Made by a program: the position numbers and the translations under genes
NCBI RefSeq assembly: GCF_000003815.2
Contig: NC_049991.1
Coordinates: 886,048-945,278 of the forward strand
Length of the DNA stretch: 59,231 bases
Source: Branchiostoma floridae
Lineage: Eukaryota > Chordata > Leptocardii > Amphioxiformes > Branchiostomatidae
Direction of reading: 5' to 3'
Shown here: in pieces, positions 45,501-56,054 of the stretch
Numbering within the stretch: position 1 is the stretch's first letter
How the letters are laid out: each line of letters starts with the position of its first letter
The notes under the pieces: generated by a model
Told to the model about the DNA's origin: nothing
What the model saw: only the letters and a program-made list of their open reading frames with translations
Database searches by the model: none

Positions 45501-46354
45501 TCCTGTGTCTAGGATACGGTACTGAAATACTGATAGTGTTTTTACTGGCTGACCTACTCCCCTAGCGTACTATTGACTCTATATTTGTCCAATTTCTACA
45601 AGTAGACCAACGATCCACGGAGCCTGGTAGAGGCTAGGCGGAGCCCACCCTTTCCTTTCACCGCGCACTGTATGCTCCAAGCAGAGGTTAGGTCGCGTGG
45701 ATTTTGTACTACACGCGATGTACGTCCTGTACCAACGTCAAGTGCCCATTTTTTACACCTTGGTGGAGCGAGGAAAGTGTAAAATGATTAGACCTGTAAA
45801 AGCACATTCCGCCACCTCCACGTCTTAACATATCAAAGGCTATCAAATCGTGCATCGTCACTCAGAAATCGTTGACAGCATGTTTGTGTGAGCGCCGCGT
45901 TTACAATGACTTTAAACGATGTAAACTGTATCTCTGTTATATACTTTGTCTGACCCTTGCCTCTTCCCTCATGACCTCAATGAAAAGCAGCCTGCAAGCC
46001 GATTTGAGCTTTCGTGAATAAATAAAGGTTCAAACAAACACCTGCTAGTCCTACTCGCACTACGTCACTTGCAGGTTGTGTCCTAGGAAATGCCACAAAT
46101 TTTCTCAATCCACACATAAATCTAGCCTTCGGGTAGTCGACACGTGCACGATGTAAAGCCAGATGCAGGTAAAACTCATCATACAAAACAACAGGAGTAG
46201 GTATCCGGTCATGACTAAAACTGGTAACGACTTACTCAGGTATGGACTCGGACATCATGATCCTCTTCTGCCCCAGCTGGTACTTCAGCGTCTTCACTTC
46301 AAACGTCAGCCTTTCCTCCTCCGTCATTTCGGGAACTTCTTCCGGCTCCGCCAT
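42506..46354 (-). CDS. G-protein gamma subunit, GNG13-like
   Basis: Two coding exons: 46236-46354 and 42506-42611, joined in phase by GTAAGT and CCCAG sites to give 74 residues. The start ATG is in an ideal context (CAACCATGG). The N-terminal helix carries FEVKTLKYQLGQKR, the loop MSESIPDLIKFVEE, then KSKNPWAEKSKC, and the protein ends CVVL, a CAAX box ending in Leu that predicts geranylgeranylation. The LKYQL, IP-L and NPW-EK pattern is closest to GNG13 of taste and retinal bipolar cells. Gamma subunits form an obligate dimer with G-beta at the membrane and regulate channels and phospholipases. The intron is 3.6 kb and holds several MITEs. Length (74) is normal for the family. Confidence 0.92.
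42755..42910 (+). pseudogene. Second Penelope-like fragment
   Basis: Resembles 17215-17350 in order and wording (cctgcaacttatgatc, cagagtcacgtgtttt, then ttgacaaagac). A broken remnant inside the gamma-subunit intron. Confidence 0.4.
43490..43681. mobile_element. Palindromic MITE with 9-bp target duplication
   Basis: Element 43499-43672 starts TAGTCTCCACGCAGATCC and ends with an imperfect complement. GTATGTTGC is duplicated at 43490-43498 and 43673-43681. The interior has gagtatagccggcc and gccggcttcactcctc arms like the copy at 52550-52749. Confidence 0.85.
44310..44413. mobile_element. MITE family A, right-half fragment
   Basis: Matches the right third of copies at 18584 and 30141, ending GGCGGGTTGTGCCCTTAGCT. 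The left end is missing. Confidence 0.7.
44650..44886. mobile_element. TIR MITE with TA-type target
   Basis: Inverted ends GGCCCGATTTACAC and GTGTAAACCGGCCC border a GC-rich interior with several cgcgcgcc words and repeated tgtcctac/gtaggaca motifs. Flanks suggest a TA or TAT duplication. Confidence 0.65.
44887..46235. other. Gamma-subunit intron with decayed SINE
   Basis: The segment 45413-45800 shares scattered blocks with the SINE at 37625-37837 (agtgccatata, cagacag, gtagtcct, ttttacacctt). No other feature recognised. Confidence 0.4.
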
Positions 46355-48593
46355 GGTTGGGCCAGCCTATTCGTACGTTGACTTAGATGGTTGAACTTTA
46401 ACAGGTTTAAAATCTGAAGCACTGTTTGTAGTCAACTTTCCCTATGAGGTGACCAACGCTATTCTACACGTCAGTCCAAGGTTCTGTTTTTGGTAGATCA
46501 CCGTGGATTGTGGCTACTCGTCGAGAATTACAGGGACACGACGCAGGGTTAAAGAGGCACGCCACAGAGATGAGGTCTCAGTCCTCCACTGTGATCTAAA
46601 CGCCCGGCTCTCTTAAGCTATTGATACATTCAGACGTCAGAGTTGCGTGAACTCCGTGATGTGTAGACATGGACGGCTGGCTAAAGTATCTCGGTACTTC
46701 TGTGGGCCAGAAGCACTCCCAACAACACCTAGGCAAATTCTGTCCGGATGACATGTGTCACGAGGTACTTTCCGGCCTTAATGGAAACTATCTACTTTTA
46801 ATGAATTGCTATTAGTGTTAACGTCCTGGCATCAGGTGCCATTTTCATGCAGATTTGCAGATTGGATGAGACATGGCGCGGTATGACAAACAAGAGTGCC
46901 ACGACCTCATACCTTTGCCAAATAATGTTAACCTTTACGACGGACGTATCATTATTTTTCTCACTGATTATTCAAATATTTGCATAACTTGTATTAGCTT
47001 ACCACAAACACGAGTTGTCGAAAACATTTAATTTGCATTCTTTAATAATAGCTGTCTATGTTCCTCTCTTTCTCAGTTACGTATAACGTATATGACATGA
47101 ATCTGAATTGTCTGACCATGGAACGCATTGGATTTACAGATTTACCTCATTAATGTAAGCATGATTAGCTGAATTTTCATTTATGTTAATCACTAGAGCT
47201 ACCTACATACCAAAACATGTGACAATTTATGCGTGACTCAAGTCACCCAGTCGAATGATGACTCTGACAAAGCATTCCTGCCAGTCTTTCTCAGTATACA
47301 TGCTTTGTGTGTGTGTGTGTGTGTGTGTGTGTCTATCTCTATCTATCTATCTATATGTATCTATATGTGTATCTATCTTTCTATCTAAGTATGACACCTA
47401 TTCATCCAACTGTTATCTTGTTGACAGACAGACATACTTCTTGGAAGTAACTACAGACATACCAGAATACAAGCATCCAGACACGTCAAAAGAAACTTTT
47501 GTATACAAAAAGGCAAAAATTCCAATTTATTTTTAAAAAGTTGTGATAGATGTNNNNNNNNNNNNNNNNNNNNNNNNNNNNNNNNNNNNNNNNNNNNNNN
47601 NNNNNNNNNNNNNNNNNNNNNNNNNNNNNNNNNNNNNNNNNNNNNNNNNNNNNNNNNNNNNNNNNNNNNNNNNNNNNNNNNNNNNNNNNNNNNNNNNNNN
47701 NNNNNNNNNNNNNNNNNNNNNNNNNNNNNNNNNNNNNNNNNNNNNNNNNNNNNNNNNNNNNNNNNNNNNNNNNNNNNNNNNNNNNNNNNAAGTACATCAT
47801 TATGATTTCTCAATCGATATATGACACAAGATGTGGCAAGAAATTGACAAAACTCCAAGATATTTCATGGAGGTATGAGGTCTCTGAGCTCTTGTTAGGT
47901 TTTGGTTTGGTCTATGTTTTAAGCTTTAGCTTTGGACATAGATTTTAGCAACATAAATGAGCTTTCAGTTTGATTGTTGATAACTTATATAGATTTGTTG
48001 TACCATTTGCCCCATTTTTCAATTGACGCTTTTAAATCCTTTTAACAGAGTTTTTTTTTGGAGGGGTGACTCCTGTCCCAAATGACCTGAAAGGTGTCAT
48101 ATGTGGGTAGTTTGAACATATGCACAGATCTAGAAGACTCAATTCACAGTTTTGATGTCACCTGCTTTAAAATGATTTAATTGGGATATTTTGGGTTCTT
48201 TTCAAACCATAAATGTATCTATTGGGTTCTTGCATTATTGCAGGAGTCACTGGGTATGTTACACCCATGAGCTTTTAGTTTATTCAACACCAAAATGTGC
48301 ATTGCAGCCAGAATTACGCAACAAATTTCACAAAACACATAAAAGACGTCAATTGTCCGCTAACATCTGTTGTTCATATACACATACACGTTAAAATTTA
48401 CATATAAAAAATTGGCATAGACAATAAAATCGGGTTCTATAGTGTCCACTATGTCACAGATATTTACAAGTCCGTGTTGTAGAGGCTTATCGCCTGATGC
48501 AGAAATGATTTTTTCATTCTTTCAGTCCTGCATTTGGGTGTAGTCATGTGATTTTTGTTGCATAGGGACCGTCCAGTTTTGTGTAGTCTACTG
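46355..48593. other. Non-coding stretch with gap
   Basis: Upstream of the gamma-subunit start. Holds a GT microsatellite at 47306-47332, a tatc-rich stretch to 47390, and a 236-N gap at 47554-47789. No gene seen. Confidence 0.5.
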
Positions 48594-51500
48594 CTAGAGC
48601 GGGTGGTTTTCATTCAGCGTTTGGCTGAAGAGGTTCTTCACTGCTGGTATATACTGCAGGTATATCTCCCTTACACGTTGAAACTTGGATGCCATGTCTG
48701 GTCCTGTCATGGGAGCACTCCTGGATATTTCCTCTTTGCCTGGGTCTAATAGAGTAAATAAACCATCAACTGAGAGAAGGGTAATCATTACCTTTCAGTC
48801 CCTAGTGCCTTTTAAGCAGTAGCTGTATATGTGCCACAAATTGCTTTTACACGAGATTGCTAGATGTTCCTATTTCGTAAAATGAATGCAGAAACATTTG
48901 TGGTGGTTTCTTACTCGACATTTTCATGGCAAATTGCAAATTTTCCAAATGTTTGCTTTTCTGCTTCTTAACAGAACGCATAGAAATTATTGGCAGGAAT
49001 CAGGAACTGAAAATATGATTTGTAAACTTTGAGGTTCAATAAATTAAATATATTTTGAACAAACAGATTTTGTAGAAACATTTATGTTCGTTGAATAATA
49101 CATTATGGTTGAATGTAATCAGGAAATGTTAAATTTTGGTGACATAAGCATTTTGAAATGAAAAGCATCATACTGGGAGGTTCTACTCACCTAAATAGGG
49201 GAGTTATTAGAGCAGGGTTGACAGGAATGTCTTCTTGGTTCAGAACCTTACTGGTCACATGACTAGCCAAGTAGCCAATCAGAACTGTGATCAGCCAGGT
49301 GAATACACTGTACAACATGAAGGAAACCTGAACAGGAAAATAAAGGAAAAACAGAAAACTTAGTCCTGACATTGAATGACAGGAATTCTTGTACACAACC
49401 AAGAGTTTTAGTATAAAAGTTCATCTGTGCTNNNNNNNNNNNNNNNNNNNNNNNNNNNNNNNNNNNNNNNNNNNNNNNNNNNNNNNNNNNNNNNNNNNNN
49501 NNNNNNNNNNNNNNNNNNNNNNNNNNNNNNNNNNNNNNNNNNNNNNNNNNNNNNNNNNNNNNNNNNNNNNNNNNNNNNNNNNNNNNNNNNNNNNNNNNNN
49601 NNNNNNNNNNNNNNNNNNNNNNNNNNNNNNNNNNNNNNNNNNNNTGTGAACAAGGTCGACGGAGATTGACCGAAAATTTAGAGTGGTAAAGTCCCTATAG
49701 TTTAATTCAGTGTTGGAAGTAAAGTGTCAGCAATTTTTTCTATAACCAAGAGTTTTATTTGACTGACATTTTGGTGACCATCTGTCACCTTCTTTGGGGC
49801 GATTCTGACTGATTTTTTACTTCAGACAGTAAGCTACGGTGCTATGTGACTATGTAAATCAGGCAGACAGTAAGCTACGGTGCTATGTGACTATGTAAAT
49901 CAGGCAGACAGTAAGCTACGGTGCTATGTGACTATGTAAATCAGGCAGACAGTAAGCTACGGTGCTATGTGACTATGTAAATCAGGCAGACAGTAAGCTA
50001 CGGTGCTATGTGACTATGTAAATCAGGCAGACAGTAAGCTACGGTGCTATGGGACTATGTAAATCAGGCAGACAGTAAGCTACGGTGCTATGTGACTATG
50101 TAAATCAGGCAGACAGTAAGCTACGGTGCTATGGGACTATGTAAATCAGGCAGACAGTAAGCTACGGTGCTATGGGACTATGTAAATCAGGCAGACAGTA
50201 AGCTACGGTGCTATGTGACTATGTAAATCAGGCAGACAGTAAGCTACGGTGCTATGTGACTATGTAAATCAGGCAGACAGTAAGCTACGGTGCTATGTGA
50301 CTATGTAAATCAGGCAGACAGTAAGCTACGGTGCTATGTGACTATGTAAATCAGGCAGACAGTAAGCTACGGTGCTATGGGACTATGTAAATCAGGCAGA
50401 CCGTTAGCTACGGTGCTATGTGACTATGTAAATCAGGCAGACAGTAAGCTACGGTGCTATGGGACTATGTAAATCAGGCAGACAGTAAGCTACGGTGCTA
50501 TGTGACTATGTAAATCAGGCAGACAGTAAGCTACGGTGCTATGGGACTATGTAAATCAGGCAGACAGTAAGCTACGGTGCTATGGGACTATGTAAATCAG
50601 GCAGACAGTAAGCTACGGTGCTATGTGACTATGTAAATCAGGCAGACAGTAAGCTACGGTGCTATGTGACTATGTAAATCAGGCAGACAGTAAGCTACGG
50701 TGCTATGTGACTATGTAAATCAGGCAGACAGTAAGCTACGGTGCTATGTGACTATGTAAATCAGGCAGACAGTAAGCTACGGTGCTATGGGACTATGTAA
50801 ATCAGGCAGACAGTAAGCTACGGTGCTATGGGACTATGTAAATCAGGCAGAATTGCCCTGAGGAAGGTGACAGACAGTCACTGAAACGTTGGTTGAATAA
50901 AAGTGTTGATTTAGGATAAATGCGTAAATCAGATAATTTAGTGCGCACGAGCCATGACCTCTTCCCTCTGGCTCACGTGACTCATTCTGTCCCAAGTGTC
51001 TGAGAGATGTAGATCGCAGAGTTCCTTTTGGTCACCCTTCTGAAATCTGAACATTAAAAAGTTCCATTCCAAGCCCACTCAGGCCTCCTTGCTGTCATGA
51101 GTGAGAGTGCAGATAATTCACTAGGATTGAACAAAAAATCTTACCAAGAAGATGAGACTATTCACAGACTGAGGTAATTTTTATATGTATGTCACAGTAG
51201 AGATCACGATCCAGTAGAATCGCCGATTCTCCTAGGAGAGATCGCTATTGGAGCTGGTTCTAGGGCCAACTCCAATCGGGATCTCTCCTAGGAGAATCGG
51301 TGATTCTACTAAGTATAGATTGCTATCAGGATCTCTCCTAGGGCCAGCTCTGATCCAAACTCAAATGATGCCAAGATATAGGAAACAGCAATCCTTTTTA
51401 GATAAACAATGATTTTATTTAGTATCAATGAAAACCTACTAACTAGTGAAATGTTCTCAATAGGTGTGAGTAATATCTTGAAACTCTGCTTGGTATTTCG

Positions 51501-54500
51501 ACACCTGGTGATCACTTAACAATGGTTATTGTTCTTCCAAAGCTGTGAAATGATTCAGTACAAGTCTGACTAGTGTCAGTAGTGAAATGTAATCAATGGG
51601 TGTGAAATTGTGAGTAATATCTTGAAACTCTACTTAATCTTTTGACACCTGTTTGACGACTTAACAATTATCATTGTTCTTCCAAAGCTGTGAAATTTGC
51701 TTACTGACACATTGTTTGATCACCTGTTGGTATCTTTCACATATTATAAGATTTTTACCACTACTTTGGATCGGAGCTGGCCCCAGGAGAGATCCTGATC
51801 GCAATCTGTACTAAATTAGTAGAATCACCGATTCACCTAGGAGAGATCCAGATCGGAGTTGGCCCTAGGACCAGTTCCGATTGCGATCTCTCCTAGGAGA
51901 ATCGACGATTCTACTGGATCGTGATCTCTACTGTGACATTATAATACATTGTATATTAGTCTTTGCACAATATACTGTATTTCTTTAGCCAGTCCACTTA
52001 CCCTGTAAAGCCAGAATGCATTTTCCCTAACGTTTCCATGTTCATCCTTGCTGAAGAAAGNNNNNNNNNNNNNNNNNNNNNNNNNNNNNNNNNNNNNNNN
52101 NNNNNNNNNNNNNNNNNNNNNNNNNNNNNNNNNNNNNNNNNNNNNNNNNNNNNNNNNNNNGAGGGACAGAGACAGTCCAGAGGTAAACCCTGTCAGGGCT
52201 CCCCTGGAAATAGACAATAACACTAACTTACGTTGCTGAATGAATCTGGATATCAAACTTTAATATTCCATGAGCTCAAGTTTTGATGACCATCTGCCAT
52301 CTTCTTTAGAGCAAAAATGACTGGTTCACTTTCTGTACAGTATACATTGTTAGCAATGACACCTACTGGTAGCTGCAGTGCAAAGCAAACCGATCAGTAT
52401 TGCCCTGAAGAAATGACAGATGGTTATTGGAATATCGTCTCTTGAAAAGCATGTCATGAATGAAAGCACTTTGTTATTTAGACACTCACACTTGTCAATC
52501 TAGACAACACAAAACTGTCAATCTGCTATCCTCTTGAATAGTAAAAATGTAGTCTCTGCCAGACTCCGGATCGCTGGAAAATCGTAGAAATAGAACAAAT
52601 AGAGAGGAATAAAACCGGCCAGGGAACAGCTCGCGATCCGTGGTCGCGTTACTGTTGCTTAGCCGGCTATATTCCTCTGGCCGGCATACTCCTCTATTTG
52701 TACCATTTCTACGATTTTTTTCCAGCGACTTGGAGTCTGGTAGAGACTAGTAAAAATGTGTCCGACTGGACATCACTAAGTAGCATTTCAAATGGACAAA
52801 GCTGCAGGTGGGGAGAGAAGACTGAGGGTAGAGAAGTGAAAATAAGAAAGAGAAGATTGGTCAGGGGGATACAGAAAATGTTAAAGAATAGGCAGATCAA
52901 CAATCAACTCTATCTTTCAGGTGAATCAATTCTCATAATGAACTTGTAAATACTGTACGTTAGATACAGTAGAAAACAAACCCCATTTTATTTCAAACTG
53001 TCCCTTCTGTGATCAAGAAAGAAATGAGCTTTTTAAAGAGGCCACCAAATTTCACCCTTATCTCCCCACATTTACAGACAAAAAGAAAACTACCCTCCTC
53101 TTAACATCACAAAACCTACACATTATCAAAAAGGTGGGATCCATCTTCTTCTACTGTCTCAGAAAAAGAAGTCAAACCCAATAGCTAAGTTTTTTTGATT
53201 TGTTTAGTTTATTTGAATTTATCACTAGAGTTATTAGTTTTACTACAGTAACTGTATACTGTTTAACACTGTTTGTCTGTCACTTTTTGTCACTTTGCAA
53301 TGAGCCCTCGGGCAAGAACTTGCAGTAAACTTTCTATAATTTGAGTCCGTCACATGACGTACCCTGTGTTTGCTGATGGAAGGAAGATACCCAAGGTGAA
53401 GAGACCGAGCAAGGGGCCGCCAAGAGCCCCAAATATGGAGTTTGTATCTTTGATGAGTGAGCCAATCTGTGATGCCAGAAACGACAGTCCGACAGTCATG
53501 GCTCCATACCATACGGCTGGACAGGGAAAATGGACAAGATCAGTGACATGTCAATCATCCAGGACACACCAATCAAATCCCTGCAAGCTTAAATGCATTT
53601 ACAGAGCTGATAACTTATGGTTCTTGTGATCTTTTGTTTTTCTTAAAAAAAAAAACAACATTATAGTGGGCAAGGAATCAAATGGTGTTGCCTCATCAGA
53701 AAGGGAAAACTGTTCAATCAATCAAAAGAAATTAATATGCATGTGTTGGGAATGTTGTAATGCAACATAAACATGTGTTAGTAGACTACAAGAGATCATC
53801 AGTAAGATCTCGACCACCTAGAAATAAGGTGCACAACTCAAAATTTTGGGGCTTAAATACAAAGTATATTAAGCCTGCTCTGCCTCCAGGAGCAGAGGAG
53901 ACATGGCCAACCTGGTCATGTCTCAACCGCCTTAGAACAGGCACAGGTAGATGCAAGACCCTCATGGCAAAGTGGGGTCTCAGCCCAGGTGGACAGACTG
54001 CTTGTGACTGCGGACAGGAGCAGACTATGAAACATCTTCTTGTCTGCCCCCTCCTGTCCGAACCATGCACCAAGGAAGACCTGGAAGCTTTGACCCCCAG
54101 AGGAAGGCAGTGTGTGGAGTATTGGAGCGGGACAGTATAGTGATGACACGATGAAGAAGAAGAAGAAGCCTGTTATGAACATCAACCAAAATTCAAACCA
54201 TTTTGATCACTACTTTGAAGGTGACACCCAGGACTGTTACATGAAGGAGAAGGAAAAAACATCCATTGGACAACTGACTTTCAAACTGAGGTGTTTTGGC
54301 CAACTGAAAGCTCTGCTGAAAATTGGATAGTCACTTCTTTCTAATTGACATAGGAAGGGAATGCTCATTAAATGTTGTGACGATGTCTTTTATGGCGTGA
54401 GAAACATGACATACACAGCTCTGATCACAGTTCACCCTTGTTTTTCTCCCTATGAAGTTACTAATGCTTGTTAAAAGACTGACTGGAAAGTACTGTAAAT

Positions 54501-56054
54501 GCATTTAAGTTCGCGGTAGAGGAAAAAAGGGCTTTTCGCTGTGGTTTTAAGTTTGAGGTAGCACCATGCACTGTAGTCTCTTACTGCCATGGAAAAAAAT
54601 GTTTGCGGTGGTTTTAAGTTTGCCGTAAAGCGGCCACTGTGATAACCGTAAACATTAAACCATCGCGAAAGCTTCTGCATTTACAGTAATCACCACAACT
54701 TTTTGGTGGATATTGATAAAAAGCATCACATAATTACTTACTTGTTACCTGGTAAGGTCTCCTCATATAATTATACCCCTTAAGTTGAGTTGTGTACCTT
54801 ATTTCTGGGTGAGGCCGATAACCCCTTATATGACTCACACAGTCCCCTGGATATCCAGGTGTCCCTGGCCTCCTGTCCTGCAGTACTGCCTGCTGATGAC
54901 ATTGGTCTTCTCCGGTTCCTGATTGGTCGAATGATGTCCACAAGGGTCACGGTCGCTAGGGCATTGAACCCAGAGGCTGCAACACTAGTTTGAGGGGAGG
55001 AATTCATCATTGAAATGTCTTAAGTTAACAGTTCCTTAAGCTAAGGGCAAAACCCGCCGTACATGGAAATTCTACGTGCCAAAACATGGGCAATATTTTG
55101 GCATCCGTAAGTGGTAAGTACCGCCTTCGTACGAACTTGTAGGGAATCCAACGGATTTTGGAGCACGCAGACACGCCGTAGAACTTTACTTGCAGGCAAA
55201 CCATGCCCTGTACAGCCTGAACGTTTTGCAGGCATATGTGGCAGATGTGGCCTAAAAAAACAACACGTATGGACAAATTGCACATACGGCAGGTTATGCC
55301 CTTAGCTTTACTTTCAGCACTACGTGAAGTTTGTTGGAAGAAAACCCACAACACTCGGAGGTACCCAGTAAGCACAGTGTAGATCAGTGCAATGCAATTC
55401 TACTTGACAGTGCTGTAGCAAACAGTCTCTACTTCTTAGTTTGAAATCCACTTAAACATTCATGAAATGCCATTTTAGAGGTTTCACTTTAAAAAATTTT
55501 GGGGAGCATGCCCCCAGACCAACCAGAAAACTCATGCTTTTGGTGCTAACATGCCTTTGGCACCAATAATCTACAAAAAAGGACCTCACCATACAAAATG
55601 TCTATGGGCATGTGGAGTAATAGTATTCAGTGCCTGGTACAATGTTCTTAGATAAAAGAGGTCCTATTATTCTTAGATAAAGAGGGCTGCACTTTAGTAA
55701 CTGAAATAGCTGAATTAACAGCATTTTGTAGATACAGATAGTAACTTTATGTCTTATGTCTGATATTAGAAACCCAAAAATCAACATTACATCCAATGTC
55801 AGAACCGCAAAATGATGACTTTTAGAATTGTGTTGCAACAAACTCCTCATGTGAGGCGCATTCAATCAACTATTTGTTTGTTTGTTTTGTCTGTTTGTTC
55901 CTTCCTCCCTTCCCTCCTTCAATCATAAATAAAATAAAATAAAATGAAATAAATTCACTCCTCACCTGAGTGTCCCACTGAATAGACAGGAAACAAACAG
56001 ACCCTGGATACCAGGGATACTGCCGAACTCCTCACTCACAAAATACACCAGGAT
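48594..56054 (-). CDS. SLC5-family sodium/solute symporter, C-terminal half
   Basis: Exons in transcript order: 55966-56054, 54839-54984, 53363-53516, about 52002-52203 (interrupted by a 100-N gap at 52061-52160), 49191-49327, and a last exon from 48745 or further upstream to 48594 or 48610. The first five join in phase. Hallmarks: YFVSEEFGSIPGIQGLFVSC, SGTLSVAASGFNALATVTL, VDIIRPIR, ISRGLSVWYGAMTVGLSFLA, SIFGALGGPLLGLFTLGIFL, GALTGFTSGLSLSL and ENAFWLYRVSFMLYSVFTWL. These place it among sodium-coupled monocarboxylate, vitamin or iodide carriers (SLC5A5/6/8/12 group), plasma-membrane proteins. The substrate cannot be told. The N-terminal half lies upstream, beyond the window or unrecognised. 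The last-exon frame is ambiguous. Confidence 0.85.
49645..49730. repeat. Dispersed repeat C, copy 2
   Basis: Inverted match to 24103-24190, starting directly after a 213-N gap (49432-49644), so its left part is missing. Confidence 0.6.
49745..50905. mobile_element. Inverted-repeat element carrying a 41-bp minisatellite
   Basis: The flanks are imperfect inverted repeats: catctgtcaccttctttggg (left) against the complement of ctgaggaaggtgacagacag (right), each continuing into an ataaaa-type end. The tandem array lies between them. Elements with terminal repeats around an internal minisatellite are known among invertebrate non-autonomous transposons; placement is inference. Confidence 0.6.
49823..50847. 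repeat. 41-bp minisatellite, exactly 25 copies
   Basis: Unit cagacagtaagctacggtgc followed by tatgtgactatgtaaatcag and g. Copies differ almost only at one T/G site (ctatGTg or ctatGGg); copy 15 also has cagaccgtt. The T/G order of copies 6-14 repeats exactly in 16-24, revealing a 410-bp higher-order unit of ten copies. Confidence 0.97.
51190..51940. mobile_element. Nested palindromic element with internal direct repeats
   Basis: Outer inverted ends share gtcacagtagagatcacg, then atccagtagaatcg. Each arm is itself a palindrome built on cctaggagagatc (51213-51307 and about 51828-51918). Between them, two direct copies of a ~115-bp segment (about 51445-51555 and 51580-51695) contain gtgagtaatatcttgaaact and ttgttcttccaaagctgtga. 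No coding frame. Located in an SLC5 intron, close to exon 52002-52203. Confidence 0.75.
52541..52758. mobile_element. Palindromic MITE with 9-bp target duplication
   Basis: Element 52550-52749 starts TAGTCTCTGCCAGACTCC and ends with its near complement. GTAAAAATG is duplicated at 52541-52549 and 52750-52758. The interior has ccggcc/ggccgg arms as in the 43499 copy. Confidence 0.88.
52941..53324. repeat. Dispersed repeat B, copy 2
   Basis: Matches 20284-20577 with extra internal sequence. It ends about 40 bp from an SLC5 exon (53363-53516). Confidence 0.75.
53850..54180 (+). pseudogene. LINE 3' end (CR1/jockey-like)
   Basis: The translation TWSCLNRLRTGTGRCKTLM, then CDCGQEQTMKHLLVCPLL, is the typical C-terminus of non-LTR retrotransposon ORF2: an LNRLRTG helix followed by a Cys/His cluster. 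The frame ends at 54140 and is followed by a gatgaagaagaagaagaag tail typical of a LINE 3' end. It is a 5'-truncated copy in an SLC5 intron. Confidence 0.75.
54491..54688. mobile_element. TA-flanked MITE
   Basis: Element 54493-54686 has inverted ends CTGTAAATGCATTTAAGTTC and CTGTAAATGCAGAAGC, with TA on both sides. Tc1/mariner-type target; no coding capacity. Confidence 0.8.
54785..54830. repeat. Solo mariner-like end beside an SLC5 donor
   Basis: ttatttctgggtgaggccg matches an end of the 26913-27454 element. It stops 9 bp from the exon 54839-54984 boundary, so it lies right behind the splice donor. Confidence 0.5.
55038..55309. mobile_element. MITE family A, copy 5
   Basis: Ends AAGCTAAGGGCAAAACCCGCC and the inverted GGTTATGCCCTTAGCTTT. 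It has internal deletions relative to copies 1-3. Confidence 0.75.

Noticed and set aside
47451-47948. Frames running through N runs
   Set aside because: They exist only because gaps contain no stops; the same applies near 11434-11533, 49432-49644, 52061-52160 and 58293-58392.
49823-50847. CRISPR-like array of 41-bp repeats
   Set aside because: There are no spacers: units are directly adjacent and the sequence is eukaryotic. It is a minisatellite.
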